Shown here: piece by piece, positions 43,858-52,074 of the stretch
Layout of the letters: each line of letters opens with the position of its first letter
Position numbering within the stretch: position 1 is the stretch's first letter
From: CAWJLE01 sp963843645
GTDB lineage: Bacteria > Chloroflexota > Anaerolineae > DAOTYC01
Length of the DNA: 64,000 nt
Assembly: GCA_963843645.1 (NCBI GenBank)
Contig: CAWJLE010000003.1
Coordinates: 1,302,001-1,366,000 of the forward strand
Direction of reading: 5' to 3'
Notes under the pieces: model-generated
What the model saw: the letters and a program-made list of their open reading frames with translations, nothing else
Databases searched by the model: none
What the model was told of the DNA's origin: nothing
Program-made: the position numbers and the translations under genes

Positions 43858-45819
43858 GTGGTCACAGTTGTTCGCTTCGCCGGGCGCTTTGCGCTGGTGG
43901 CGATGACTGCGGTGATGGTGACTGTCGCGGTCGGCCCGCCCGCCGCGATCCAGGCCGCGTCGGCCACGGTCTATGCCGATACACTCACCGCCGGATGGAC
44001 CGACTGGTCGTGGGGCGCCGCCATCAACTTCTCCGCGGGTTCACCAGTTCGTACCGGCACCCACTCGATTGCCCTCAGATATACCAGCGGCTGGGGGGCG
44101 CTCTATCTCCACTATCCCGGCCTCGATACGACCGGCTACAACACGCTTCGTTTCTACGTTCATGGCGGCTCCGCCGGCAACCAACCTTACCGATTGTACG
44201 CGTACCACGCAGGACCTTCCGGTGACGTCCAGGGTCCGGTCGTCGCTCTTTCGCAACCCAGGGCGAACACCTGGACCGAAGTCCGCATCGCGCTGACCGC
44301 CCTGGGGGCAGCCGGTCAGGTCCTCACCGGCCTGGTATGGCAGAACAACAGCGCCGCCGCGCAGCCGGTGCTCTACCTCGACGACGTCGCCCTGGTCACC
44401 GACGAAAACCCTGATGGCCCCGTCCTTAGCAGCGGCAGGCTGTCGCCGGGCGCGGCTCGGGCTGACGGCTCAACGCCGGTCACCGTCCGCGTTCACGTCA
44501 CCGATCCGCAAGGTCCCGGAGACGTGGCCGCAGTCTCCCTGAACGGGGCCCCGGTCGGCCGCGGAGCAGTGCCGCTCAGCTCGGGAGCAGGCGGAGCCTA
44601 CAGCGCGACCTTTACGGTCGCTCCCACCGCCACTGTGAGTGAGCACACGCTGTGGATCACCGCCCGAGACGTGGCCGGCCACAGCAATGCTTTGGCCCTC
44701 GGAGCGTTCGTCGCTCTGTCCCCGCCCGGCGGGAGCATTCCCTCGGTTTTGGCGCAACGACTTGGTTGGGGAACGAACCAGTGGAGTGAGACGCCGGGCC
44801 AGGACTGGCAGGTCAATTCCGGCGTTCCGTGGGATTATGTCTACCAGTACATTACGTACGGCTGGCAAACCTGGGGCGACAACTTCGTGCATCGCTTCGT
44901 GGAACAAGCCTGGGGCAAAGGCTACACGCCCCTCATCTCTGTCTACCTGATGTTGGGTACTCCACCGACGTGCGGAGAGTCTGCGACCTGCTACGCCCAA
45001 AAGCTCCAAAATGCGAGCGCCGTCTCTTCTTACCTGGCATCCTTGCAGGAAGCAGCGGGGCAGGCCAACGGCACCAAACCCGTCCTCTTCCAGCTCGAGC
45101 CTGACTTCTACGGTTACATGCAGCAGCTCAGCAACGATTCCAGCCACCGCCCGGCCGGCGTGCGGCCCGATGATCCCTCGTCATACCCAGTGGCTCTGAA
45201 CGTGGCCGGCTATCCCAACACCCTTGCCGGGTTCGGCCGCCGCATGGTGGACGTGGTCCACTCCGCCGCTCCCAACGCACTCGTCGCCCCGCACGCCAGT
45301 ATGTGGGCCACAAACAGCAGTCCCCAAACCGAAACCGCGGCTGAGACAATCACAATCGCTCAGCGAACTGCGGCCTTCATCGACGCAATGGGCGGCGGCA
45401 GGGCCGATGTGCTCACGGTGGAATGGAGCGATCGCGACTCAGGTTGGAACCCGGAGACTAACCCGCTCTGGGACGACACGAATCAGACGCTGCCGCGCCC
45501 ATCTCGAGCCATCCTCTGGGAAAACGCGCTGTCCACGGCAGCCGGCAAGCGCCTCATCCTGTGGCAGATGCCGTGCGGCAACATGAACCAGGACAACACG
45601 CCCTACCACTACCAGGACAATCGGGCGGCCTACGCCTTCAGCCACGCAGCCGACCTGGACGCCGCGGGAGTGTTCGCCGTCCTTTTCGGCAGCGGGGCGG
45701 ATCCCAACACGACGCCCGCCACGGACGGTGGTCTCATCCGGATCCAGGCGGGCCTGTACTACGGCGTCATCCACCTCGACCCCCACGCCTTCCTGCCCTA
45801 CGTTGCCAAACGACACTGA
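43858..45819 (+). CDS. Secreted multidomain protein: CBM-like, Ig-like, glycosidase-like barrel
   Basis: About 653 residues. GTG 43858 has GGAGG 7 nt upstream; an in-frame GTG at 43837 adds seven residues. Signal peptide ends near AAIQAASA. Residues about 30-185 look like a carbohydrate-binding beta sandwich (SIALRYTSGWGALYL, LYLDDVALVTD), 190-285 like an Ig-type domain (VTVRVHVTDPQGPGDVAAV). The rest, from about 290, resembles a TIM-barrel hydrolase (YTPLISVYLMLGTPP, KPVLFQLEPDFYGYM, LTVEWSDRDSGW, KRLILWQMPCGNMN). The acidic residues in QLEPDF and VEWSDRD are candidate catalytic pairs. No glycosidase family is assigned. It ends FLPYVAKRH, reminiscent of short C-terminal tails on Chloroflexota secreted proteins. 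Confidence 0.75.
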   Translation: MVTVVRFAGRFALVAMTAVMVTVAVGPPAAIQAASATVYADTLTAGWTDWSWGAAINFSAGSPVRTGTHSIALRYTSGWGALYLHYPGLDTTGYNTLRFYVHGGSAGNQPYRLYAYHAGPSGDVQGPVVALSQPRANTWTEVRIALTALGAAGQVLTGLVWQNNSAAAQPVLYLDDVALVTDENPDGPVLSSGRLSPGAARADGSTPVTVRVHVTDPQGPGDVAAVSLNGAPVGRGAVPLSSGAGGAYSATFTVAPTATVSEHTLWITARDVAGHSNALALGAFVALSPPGGSIPSVLAQRLGWGTNQWSETPGQDWQVNSGVPWDYVYQYITYGWQTWGDNFVHRFVEQAWGKGYTPLISVYLMLGTPPTCGESATCYAQKLQNASAVSSYLASLQEAAGQANGTKPVLFQLEPDFYGYMQQLSNDSSHRPAGVRPDDPSSYPVALNVAGYPNTLAGFGRRMVDVVHSAAPNALVAPHASMWATNSSPQTETAAETITIAQRTAAFIDAMGGGRADVLTVEWSDRDSGWNPETNPLWDDTNQTLPRPSRAILWENALSTAAGKRLILWQMPCGNMNQDNTPYHYQDNRAAYAFSHAADLDAAGVFAVLFGSGADPNTTPATDGGLIRIQAGLYYGVIHLDPHAFLPYVAKRH

Positions 45820-45893
45820 ATTGATCCAGCTTCGCGGGGAGAATGGCCGGCTGCGCCTGCCGTCTGAGATCGCTCGATGCCGCGCATCCTCCG

Positions 45894-46331
45894 TTAGCCC
45901 ATAATCTCCAGCGCAATTTCCACCGCGTCGCGGACGAACGTCGGGCAGACTGTATCGTACAGGCCCTGCTCGCGCGCCGACTGGCGGCCTTCCGGGGTGC
46001 TCATGTCGCGCTCCAGAAGTCCGCTGCATAGTACGTCGCCGTGACGGGCACGGAATCGCTGCGTGAACTCGTCGGCCAGCGCGTAGGTCCGATCCTTGGC
46101 TGCCTTGTCGCCGCCGTCGGACGCCCCATACTTCAGCCCGATGGCCATCAGCGCGCCTGCTACGGCGCCGCACACGTTCCCGGATCGTGCAATGCCGCCG
46201 CCGAAGGCTGCCGCGACTTTCAGCGCCTCATCCTCGGGAATGCCGACGGTCGGCGCCAGAGCTGCCAGCACCGACTGAGCGCAGTTGAAGTGTCCAGAAA
46301 AACGAGTGGCGGCCAGTTCCATTGGTTCCAT
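45894..46331 (-). CDS. C_GCAxxG_C_C family protein, copy 1
   Basis: 145 residues with the Cys pattern of the family: HFNCAQSVLAAL, GGGIARSGNVCGAVAGALMAIG, then DVLCSGLL and DTVCPTFV. Function unknown; related proteins are suggested to be redox or metal-binding and are common in anaerobes. About 60% identical by eye to the second copy at 47087-47524. ATG 46331 is in agreement with the paralogue's length. The PAS protein lies between the two copies, all on the minus strand. Confidence 0.88.
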   Translation of the reverse strand: MEPMELAATRFSGHFNCAQSVLAALAPTVGIPEDEALKVAAAFGGGIARSGNVCGAVAGALMAIGLKYGASDGGDKAAKDRTYALADEFTQRFRARHGDVLCSGLLERDMSTPEGRQSAREQGLYDTVCPTFVRDAVEIALEIMG

Positions 46332-46453
46332 TGAAGTTCCCCCTGTCAGCAGTCTCGTGGAGCAGTTGGAAGGTCAGTTCGCACCACGCCAGTCACGGAG
46401 TGGGCGAGTTCGCACTTGTACACACAGACACATGCTGTTGATCGTCTGCGCCA

Positions 46454-47062
46454 CTAGGTGTCACGTATGTTTCCCGCATCGTCCACGTATTGCGGATACA
46501 GCTGGCGCGCACACTGCGGACAGATTCCATGGCTGAAGTCGGCTTCGGAATGGTCTCGCACGTACACTTCCACTTCCTGCCAGTATCCTTGATCGTCTCG
46601 GATCCGCTTGCAGTTCGCACAGATAGGAAGCAGGCCGCGGAGCCGGCGCATTTCTGCCTCCTGCGCCTTCCGCAGCGCTTCCTGCGCCTCCACCCGTTCG
46701 GTCACATCGATGCAGCTGCCGATGTACCCGGCAAAGTTCCCCTGCGCATCGCGGAAAGGGACCCCGCGATCGAAGATCCATCGATAGACGCCGTCGAAGC
46801 GCCGCAGCCGATATTCCATTTCGAAGGTCTCTTGCCGGTGGAAGGCGCCCAGGTATATCTCCAGGCATCGGTCCAAATCCTCAGTGTGCACGCCCTTGGC
46901 CCAGCCGTTGCCCAGCTCCTGCTCCATCGCTCGGCCGGTGAACGACAGCCACCGCTCGTTGAAGTAGTCGCACTCAGTGTTGGGGCCGGCCCGCCAGATC
47001 ATGATCGGTGCCTGCTCTACCAATAAGCGGTACTCTTCAGGTGTGATCGTCGACAATGCCAC
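46454..47062 (-). CDS. PAS-domain sensor protein with CxxC C-terminal module
   Basis: 202 residues. The PAS/PAC domain covers about 8-135: IMIWRAGPNTECDYFNERWLSFTGR, then VYRWIFDRGVPFRDAQGNFAGYIGSCIDVTER. A short coiled helix (AQEALRKAQEAEMRRL) leads to LLPICANCKRIRDDQGYW, HSEADFSHGICPQCARQLYP, a Cys-rich module often found at the end of PAS and response-regulator proteins (Cys pairs CANC and CPQC). There is no kinase or DNA-binding domain. It probably senses a small ligand or redox state; output unknown. ATG 47062. Confidence 0.85.
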   Translation of the reverse strand: MALSTITPEEYRLLVEQAPIMIWRAGPNTECDYFNERWLSFTGRAMEQELGNGWAKGVHTEDLDRCLEIYLGAFHRQETFEMEYRLRRFDGVYRWIFDRGVPFRDAQGNFAGYIGSCIDVTERVEAQEALRKAQEAEMRRLRGLLPICANCKRIRDDQGYWQEVEVYVRDHSEADFSHGICPQCARQLYPQYVDDAGNIRDT

Positions 47063-47086
47063 GTGACTCCTTCCCGGACGGCCGCA

Positions 47087-47524
47087 TCAGCCCAGAATCT
47101 CTCGCGTGATCTCTACGGCGTCACGCACCAGCGGAGCGCAGATGGAAGCAAACAGGCCCCGTTCCATCGCCGCCTGCCGCCCCTCTGCCGTACCCACGTC
47201 CAGCCCTAGCAGCGGGCGGCACATGACGTCACCGTGCCGCTCGCGGAACCGGCGCATCAATTCCTGAGCCAATGAATAGGCCTGTTCCTTGGCCACCGAG
47301 TCGGCGGGATCCGTCGCCCCGTACTTCAAGCCGATGGCCATCAGCGCGCCGGTCACGGCCCCGCACACATCGCCGGAGCGCGCGATGCCGCCGCCGAAGG
47401 CTGCCGCCACTCGAAGCGCCGCCTCTTCCTCCAATCCGAGTTGTGGTGCCAGGGCCGCCAAGACCGACTGCGAACAATTGAAGCCGCTGCTTAATTTCGA
47501 AACCGCCAACTCCGTTGGATCCAC
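47087..47524 (-). CDS. C_GCAxxG_C_C family protein, copy 2
   Basis: 145 residues: GFNCSQSVLAALAPQLG, GGGIARSGDVCGAVTGALMAIG, DVMCRPLLG, ASICAPLV. Same length and Cys spacing as copy 1; the ends MDPTELA / REILG correspond to MEPMELA / LEIMG. The pair probably arose by duplication, with the PAS gene between. Located 70 bp downstream of the pucR-like gene on the same strand. Confidence 0.88.
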   Translation of the reverse strand: MDPTELAVSKLSSGFNCSQSVLAALAPQLGLEEEAALRVAAAFGGGIARSGDVCGAVTGALMAIGLKYGATDPADSVAKEQAYSLAQELMRRFRERHGDVMCRPLLGLDVGTAEGRQAAMERGLFASICAPLVRDAVEITREILG

Positions 47525-47593
47525 GGCTGCCTCCTACACTACCGATGTCTTCGGTGCCTTTTTGGTACGAAACCGGTCGCTCTTCGATCAGCC

Positions 47594-49360
47594 TCAGTGG
47601 TCCTCCACGTCGGCCTGGATGAGCTTGTCGAGCATCAACGCCACATCGACGCGAATGCGCCCTTGCCCCGAGAATGGATCGAAGCCCAGGACTTCTTTGA
47701 TGCGCGTCTGACGGTAGGCCAGCGTGTTGCGGTGCACGTACAGTTTGCGTGCCACTTCCCCGCTGCACTCGCCGGACAGGCAAATCATCTCCAGTGTCTT
47801 CAAAAAGTCCGTTCCGTTGATGGCGTCGTAAGCCTTCAGGGGACCTAGCACTTCGTCCACCATTTGGCGGGCCTCCTTGCGCTCCGACACGAAGTCGAGG
47901 ATGGAGTACAGGCTCACGTCGTTGATGTGCATGACGTGTCCGGACCCAAAGATGCGTCGTCCGACTTCGATCGCCTGCAGCGCGTCCGCATAGCTCTGGT
48001 GCAGGCCGCTGATATTACGGCTGGTGTTCCCGATCCCAATCGACAGACCCACACTGCAGGACGCTTGCCTCTCCGGCGAACAGCAGCGACACATGGCCCG
48101 AGCCCGGCTGGCCTTGAGCTCCTTGAGGATGAGCTCTCCGAGGGCGACGGTCTGCTCTTTTATCGACAGGGAAGACAGCGCGTCGGCCTCTACGCCGATC
48201 AATACCATGAGCCGGCTGCCGCGGGACACGACCAGATTCCGGCACGAGTCACGACGGACGACGCTTTCGACCATCCGGTAGACTTCTTCGCGACACGGCA
48301 CCGCGTCGGCCAACGGCCCGGCGCCGACGTCGTCGATGCTCACGATCATGACGACACGCTTGTCCTGAAGATCCAGGCCCAGCGCCTCAGCCCGGCTCAC
48401 GATCATCTCCGGGCTCTTGACCAGCCAGTGAACCACGTCGTCCAGGAAGTCGCCCTGCAGCCGCCGCTCCGTTTCACGCACACTCTTGGCCCGCATGCGC
48501 TCCAGCGCGATGACCGTAACCCCCACCTTCAAAGCGTATTCGTGAATCTCATCGATCGGCTCACCGTACTTGAAGGCCATCAGGTATCCGGTGACGGTGT
48601 GCTCCGGCTGAATCGGTTGAATGGAGACGTCGAACCACAGGTTGTTGTACACGCCGATCTGTGCAATCGCGGCCCGCAGACGCTCGCGGAGCGACCGGCT
48701 GCCCGCTCCCATGATGACGGGGCCGATCTCAGGCTGCCAGCGGCCGTCCCTCAGCAGATTGTCCAACAGAAACTGTCCCTGCTGGCCGAACGCGCTGCTC
48801 GCAATCACGCTTAGATCGGAATCAGCCATGATGACTGTGCTGTGCAACAGCTCGGACAGGGATGAAATAAGGCTCTGCAATGTAGCGCCCATCAGGGCCT
48901 CGTGGGACAGCCGGTTGTGTACCGAGAGGGCGTATTCCAGCCGGTTTGTCTGCCGATGGAGCAGCTCGGTTAAGACCGGATTGATGATGTCGGAGTAGAG
49001 GATGTCCTCGTTGTTGGGGATCGTCAGCAGCGGCAAGTTGAGGTCATCCGCCCGCCGGGCCAAGGCTTCGACGTCGCCTCTGAAGTAACGTCCGACGTAA
49101 CAAAGAACCACGCCGGCGCAGCCCCGCGACGAGAGCTCATTCAGCCATCGCAGCGCTTCATTTACGTCGTTGTGAGTGGCGTAGAACGCGCTGACCAGGA
49201 GTTCGTTGCCGGTGAGCAGGCGTGGCGCATCGTCTGTCTCCAGGACGGTCACGTTCGTGATGACCCGATCCAGGCCGCTTCTGCCGCCTAACACGATGGC
49301 CTCGCCAAGGGGCCCCAGCTTCATGGCCTCACGCACCGTGAGGCCCACAGCCGTCGGCAT
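47594..49360 (-). CDS. PucR family transcriptional regulator
   Basis: 588 residues from ATG 49360 (aaaggagag upstream). N-terminal PucR domain (GLTVREAMKLGPLGEAIVLGG, GNELLVSAFYATHNDVNEALRWL), a GAF-like/GGDEF-like middle with a Cys-rich insert (CRCCSPERQASC near 475) and a C-terminal PucR helix-turn-helix (LEMICLSGECSGEVARKLYVHRNTLAYR). Such regulators control purine, hydantoin or other N-compound catabolism and often activate the divergent gene. Here the divergent gene is a DUF917 protein and the start of a transport and catabolic cluster. Confidence 0.9.
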   Translation of the reverse strand: MPTAVGLTVREAMKLGPLGEAIVLGGRSGLDRVITNVTVLETDDAPRLLTGNELLVSAFYATHNDVNEALRWLNELSSRGCAGVVLCYVGRYFRGDVEALARRADDLNLPLLTIPNNEDILYSDIINPVLTELLHRQTNRLEYALSVHNRLSHEALMGATLQSLISSLSELLHSTVIMADSDLSVIASSAFGQQGQFLLDNLLRDGRWQPEIGPVIMGAGSRSLRERLRAAIAQIGVYNNLWFDVSIQPIQPEHTVTGYLMAFKYGEPIDEIHEYALKVGVTVIALERMRAKSVRETERRLQGDFLDDVVHWLVKSPEMIVSRAEALGLDLQDKRVVMIVSIDDVGAGPLADAVPCREEVYRMVESVVRRDSCRNLVVSRGSRLMVLIGVEADALSSLSIKEQTVALGELILKELKASRARAMCRCCSPERQASCSVGLSIGIGNTSRNISGLHQSYADALQAIEVGRRIFGSGHVMHINDVSLYSILDFVSERKEARQMVDEVLGPLKAYDAINGTDFLKTLEMICLSGECSGEVARKLYVHRNTLAYRQTRIKEVLGFDPFSGQGRIRVDVALMLDKLIQADVEDH

Positions 49361-49702
49361 GAACTCTCTCCTTTCCAACAGATGGAAATCGAACAGGATG
49401 TAGCGTTTGCGAAGAAGGTAGACCGGACCTATTCTAACATGCACGCTCAACCGTGTCAATTCGCACGGAGTTCACTGTGCATGTGCCCAGTGACATCGCC
49501 ACTCAGAGCGTCCATTTCTGTGCTATTGCACAATGATGGGCGGCCAAAAACCATGCTATACTGTGTGTACCGTCATCTACAAGTCACTGTGGTCTTTGGC
49601 AGCGCATGTTGGGAAGTCATCAGTCTGTTTCTTGGCCATCCACGGACGGCGAGGCATATTCGCACGCCGGACACTAGGGCAATAGAGATTCGGGGAGGTG
49701 TT
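49361..49702. other. Divergent intergenic region pucR / DUF917
   Basis: Holds the pucR promoter on the minus strand and, on the plus strand, an extended -10 (tgc then TATACT, 49555-49562) with no good -35 box, as expected for an activator-dependent promoter. CACTGTG occurs near 49473 and 49584. The longer in-frame reading upstream of 49703 is not coding. Confidence 0.5.
49431..49459 (-). promoter_or_regulatory. Promoter of the pucR-like gene
   Basis: Minus-strand TTGACA at 49459-49454 and TAGAAT at 49436-49431 with a 17-bp spacer, about 75 bp before ATG 49360. The near-palindrome around 49470-49495 (ttcactgtgc / gcccagtgac) lies just upstream and may bind the regulator. Confidence 0.7.
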
Positions 49703-50836
49703 ATGCCGACTCAGCAGTTGAGAACGAAGCAGGACTGTGAAGATTTCGTGCGTGGTTGCACGGTTATGGGTACGGGGGGCGGCGGGGGGCCGAGCCGCGG
49801 CCTGAGGCAGCTGGCGACCGCCATGGCGGAGGGTTTGCAGCCAGGTTGGGCAGATGTCCAGGATCTGGCGGACGACGCATGGGTGGCATGTCCGTTCCTG
49901 ATGGGATCCATCGCGCCAAAGACTCCAGAAGCGCTGGACGAGATGAATGCGCTGGGCATGTCTGACGTACGCTGCCCCAACGCGATCATGAACGCCGTCC
50001 AGGAACTTGAGATCTACACGGGTAAGAAAGTCAGCGCCGTAGTACCCATCGAGCTGGGCGGCGGAAACACACCGGAATCCGTTGTGCAGGCCGCGCGCAT
50101 GGGCATCGTCTGCGCGGACGGCGATTACACCGGTCGCGCGATCCCCGAAATCACGCAGATCACCCCGGTTCTCTTCGACAAGGCCCTGGATCCGATCACG
50201 GGCGTAGACGAATGGGGCAACATCAGCATCATCAAGGCCGCCATCAATCCCGCGCTGTCCGAACGCCTCGGCAAGTACCTGGCCGTCGCCGCCCATGGGC
50301 TGGTTTGCATGGCCGGCATTCTGGTCACGGGCAAAGAGTGCAAGGACATCATCGTCAAAGGCACGCTGTCCCGATGCTTCGAGTTGGGGCGGACAATTCG
50401 CGAAACGCGCGAGCAGGGCGGCGACGTGCCGTCTGCGACGGCCAAAGCCATGGACGGCTGGGTCGTCTTCAAGGGCGTGGTCAGCGAAAAGAAGTGGGAA
50501 GACCGCGCAGGTTACTACTGGGGCACGCACGCACTCACCGGCATCGAAGAGTTCGCCGGCCAGACCTTCAAAGTGTGGTTCAAGAACGAGAATCACGTCT
50601 CCTGGCTGAACGAGAAACCGTACATCACGAGCCCAGACCTGATTTGCCTGGTGAATCGCGAGACCGGCGAGCCCAAGACGAACGACATGGTCGCCGAAGG
50701 CGACGTCATGGCTGTGATTGGGGCCAAAGCCCCCAGGCCATTCATCGAGCAGCCAAAGGGTCTGGATGTGCTCGGACCCAAGCACTTCGGATTCGACCTT
50801 CCGTTTGTACCCATCGAACAGATCGTGAAATCGTGA
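49703..50836 (+). CDS. DUF917 (S-methyl thiohydantoin desulfurase-like) protein, copy 1
   Basis: 377 residues from ATG 49703 (ggggaggt upstream). The DUF917 signature is clear: GCTVMGTGGGGGPSRGL, SAVVPIELGGGNTPESVV, RAIPEITQITPVLF and the C-terminus KGLDVLGPKHFGFDLPFVPIEQ. Family members are usually beside hydantoinase/oxoprolinase genes and are named after a thiohydantoin desulfurase activity in databases; in this cluster the reaction is not known. A second, diverged copy is at 61723-62799. Confidence 0.88.
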   Translation: MPTQQLRTKQDCEDFVRGCTVMGTGGGGGPSRGLRQLATAMAEGLQPGWADVQDLADDAWVACPFLMGSIAPKTPEALDEMNALGMSDVRCPNAIMNAVQELEIYTGKKVSAVVPIELGGGNTPESVVQAARMGIVCADGDYTGRAIPEITQITPVLFDKALDPITGVDEWGNISIIKAAINPALSERLGKYLAVAAHGLVCMAGILVTGKECKDIIVKGTLSRCFELGRTIRETREQGGDVPSATAKAMDGWVVFKGVVSEKKWEDRAGYYWGTHALTGIEEFAGQTFKVWFKNENHVSWLNEKPYITSPDLICLVNRETGEPKTNDMVAEGDVMAVIGAKAPRPFIEQPKGLDVLGPKHFGFDLPFVPIEQIVKS

Positions 50837-51050
50837 TCTGAGGCTATTGCCCTCCAGCCGATGCCCGCAGCGCGCTCAAGCGTTTTGGAGATTGAGCGTG
50901 CTCGGGCCGTTCGTGAACCCGGGCTTGGAGAGGCGATCGGCAAGAAGCTGGCGTTATGTACAGACAACTGCTTTGAGGAGCAACGTCGTGGCCGAGAATG
51001 CAACACGAAGACGTACGTTGACAATGAGGGTGGGCCAGGAGAGCAACGAC

Positions 51051-51572
51051 ATGGACCTGTTTCGAGCGATCACGCAACGCAGGAGCATTCGCTCGTTCAA
51101 AGCCGATCCCGTCCCTGAGGAAGCGTTGCGGCGACTGGTAGAGGCCGGCATCTGGGCGCCGACGGGCGGCAATGCCCAGACGTGGCGCTTCGTGATTGTG
51201 ACCGACCCGGCCAATATTCGTCGTATTAAGATGCTGAGCCCCGGCCTGTCGGGTAACCCGCCGGCCGTCATTGCCATCTGCCAGGACCTGGCTGAAGCCG
51301 AGCGAAAGGGCGACGATCTGGGCCGAGATGTTCTGACCGTGATGGACTCTGCCCTGGCAGCGCAAAACATCATGCTGGCGGCCTGCGCTGAAGGTCTGGG
51401 TACCTGCGCCATCCGTTCATTTCATCCGGGCGGCGTGCAGAAGTTGCTTCATTTGCCGGAGCACATCTCCCCGCAGTTGTTGATCTCGGTCGGCGTGCCG
51501 GAATGCACGCCCAGGGCGCCTACCCGGAATTTGGACGTTATCTGGTTCCAGGAGTACACTGACCGTGAGTGA
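51051..51572 (+). CDS. Nitroreductase family protein
   Basis: 173 residues from ATG 51051 (aggagag 9 nt upstream); in-frame codons further upstream show no homology. FMN-binding: FRAITQRRSIRSFKADPVPEEAL, EAGIWAPTGGNAQTWRFVIV, AAQNIMLAACAEGLGTCAI and LISVGVPE. Probable NAD(P)H-dependent reduction of a nitro, quinone or ring bond. It overlaps the next gene by 8 bp. Confidence 0.9.
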   Translation: MDLFRAITQRRSIRSFKADPVPEEALRRLVEAGIWAPTGGNAQTWRFVIVTDPANIRRIKMLSPGLSGNPPAVIAICQDLAEAERKGDDLGRDVLTVMDSALAAQNIMLAACAEGLGTCAIRSFHPGGVQKLLHLPEHISPQLLISVGVPECTPRAPTRNLDVIWFQEYTDRE

Positions 51573-51846
51573 GCAGTTAGAGCCCAAGGCATTCGAGTTG
51601 GTGTCTTACATGATCACCAGCGCGGCCAATCTCCTCCACGAAAACAGGTTATACGCTCCATATCGAATGATCGACGCAGCCAGCCGCTTGATCACGCTGT
51701 TGGAAGAGGAAGGCGTGCAAAGTGATAGGCTGCGCGTCCTGCGCGCCAGGATCGACGAGGGCAAGTTCAGTGTAATGGAGGACGAGCAGGTGTTCGCGAA
51801 TTTCTTGCAAGAACTGGTTCTGGCCCTCGTTCCGCTGATGGAATGA
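51565..51846 (+). CDS. DUF6092-like small protein
   Basis: 93 residues from GTG 51565, all-helical: FELVSYMITSAANLLHEN, YGAPYRMIDAASRLI-like and FLQELVLALVPLME. It resembles DUF6092, a small helical family found beside hydantoinase and DUF917 genes. No catalytic motif is visible. Overlap with the nitroreductase stop implies translational coupling; the family assignment is tentative. Confidence 0.7.
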   Translation: MSEQLEPKAFELVSYMITSAANLLHENRLYAPYRMIDAASRLITLLEEEGVQSDRLRVLRARIDEGKFSVMEDEQVFANFLQELVLALVPLME

Positions 51847-52074
51847 GGCCCGGGGCCTGCCCAACCTCAATCTTCTGGCTGACATCGCTGCAGCGACTCC
51901 GACGACGGATGACACAACTAAATCTAGGCTATTAGCCAGGCACCAGTTGCCGAAAGGAGGTGTCACGAGCCGCCAGTTGTCCAGGGGGATAGTCATTGTG
52001 TCGTCGCTGCCGGCCGCGGTATTACGCGGGACCGGTCAAGAGAACCCAATTTGGGGTTATGGAAGGGGAGGTAT

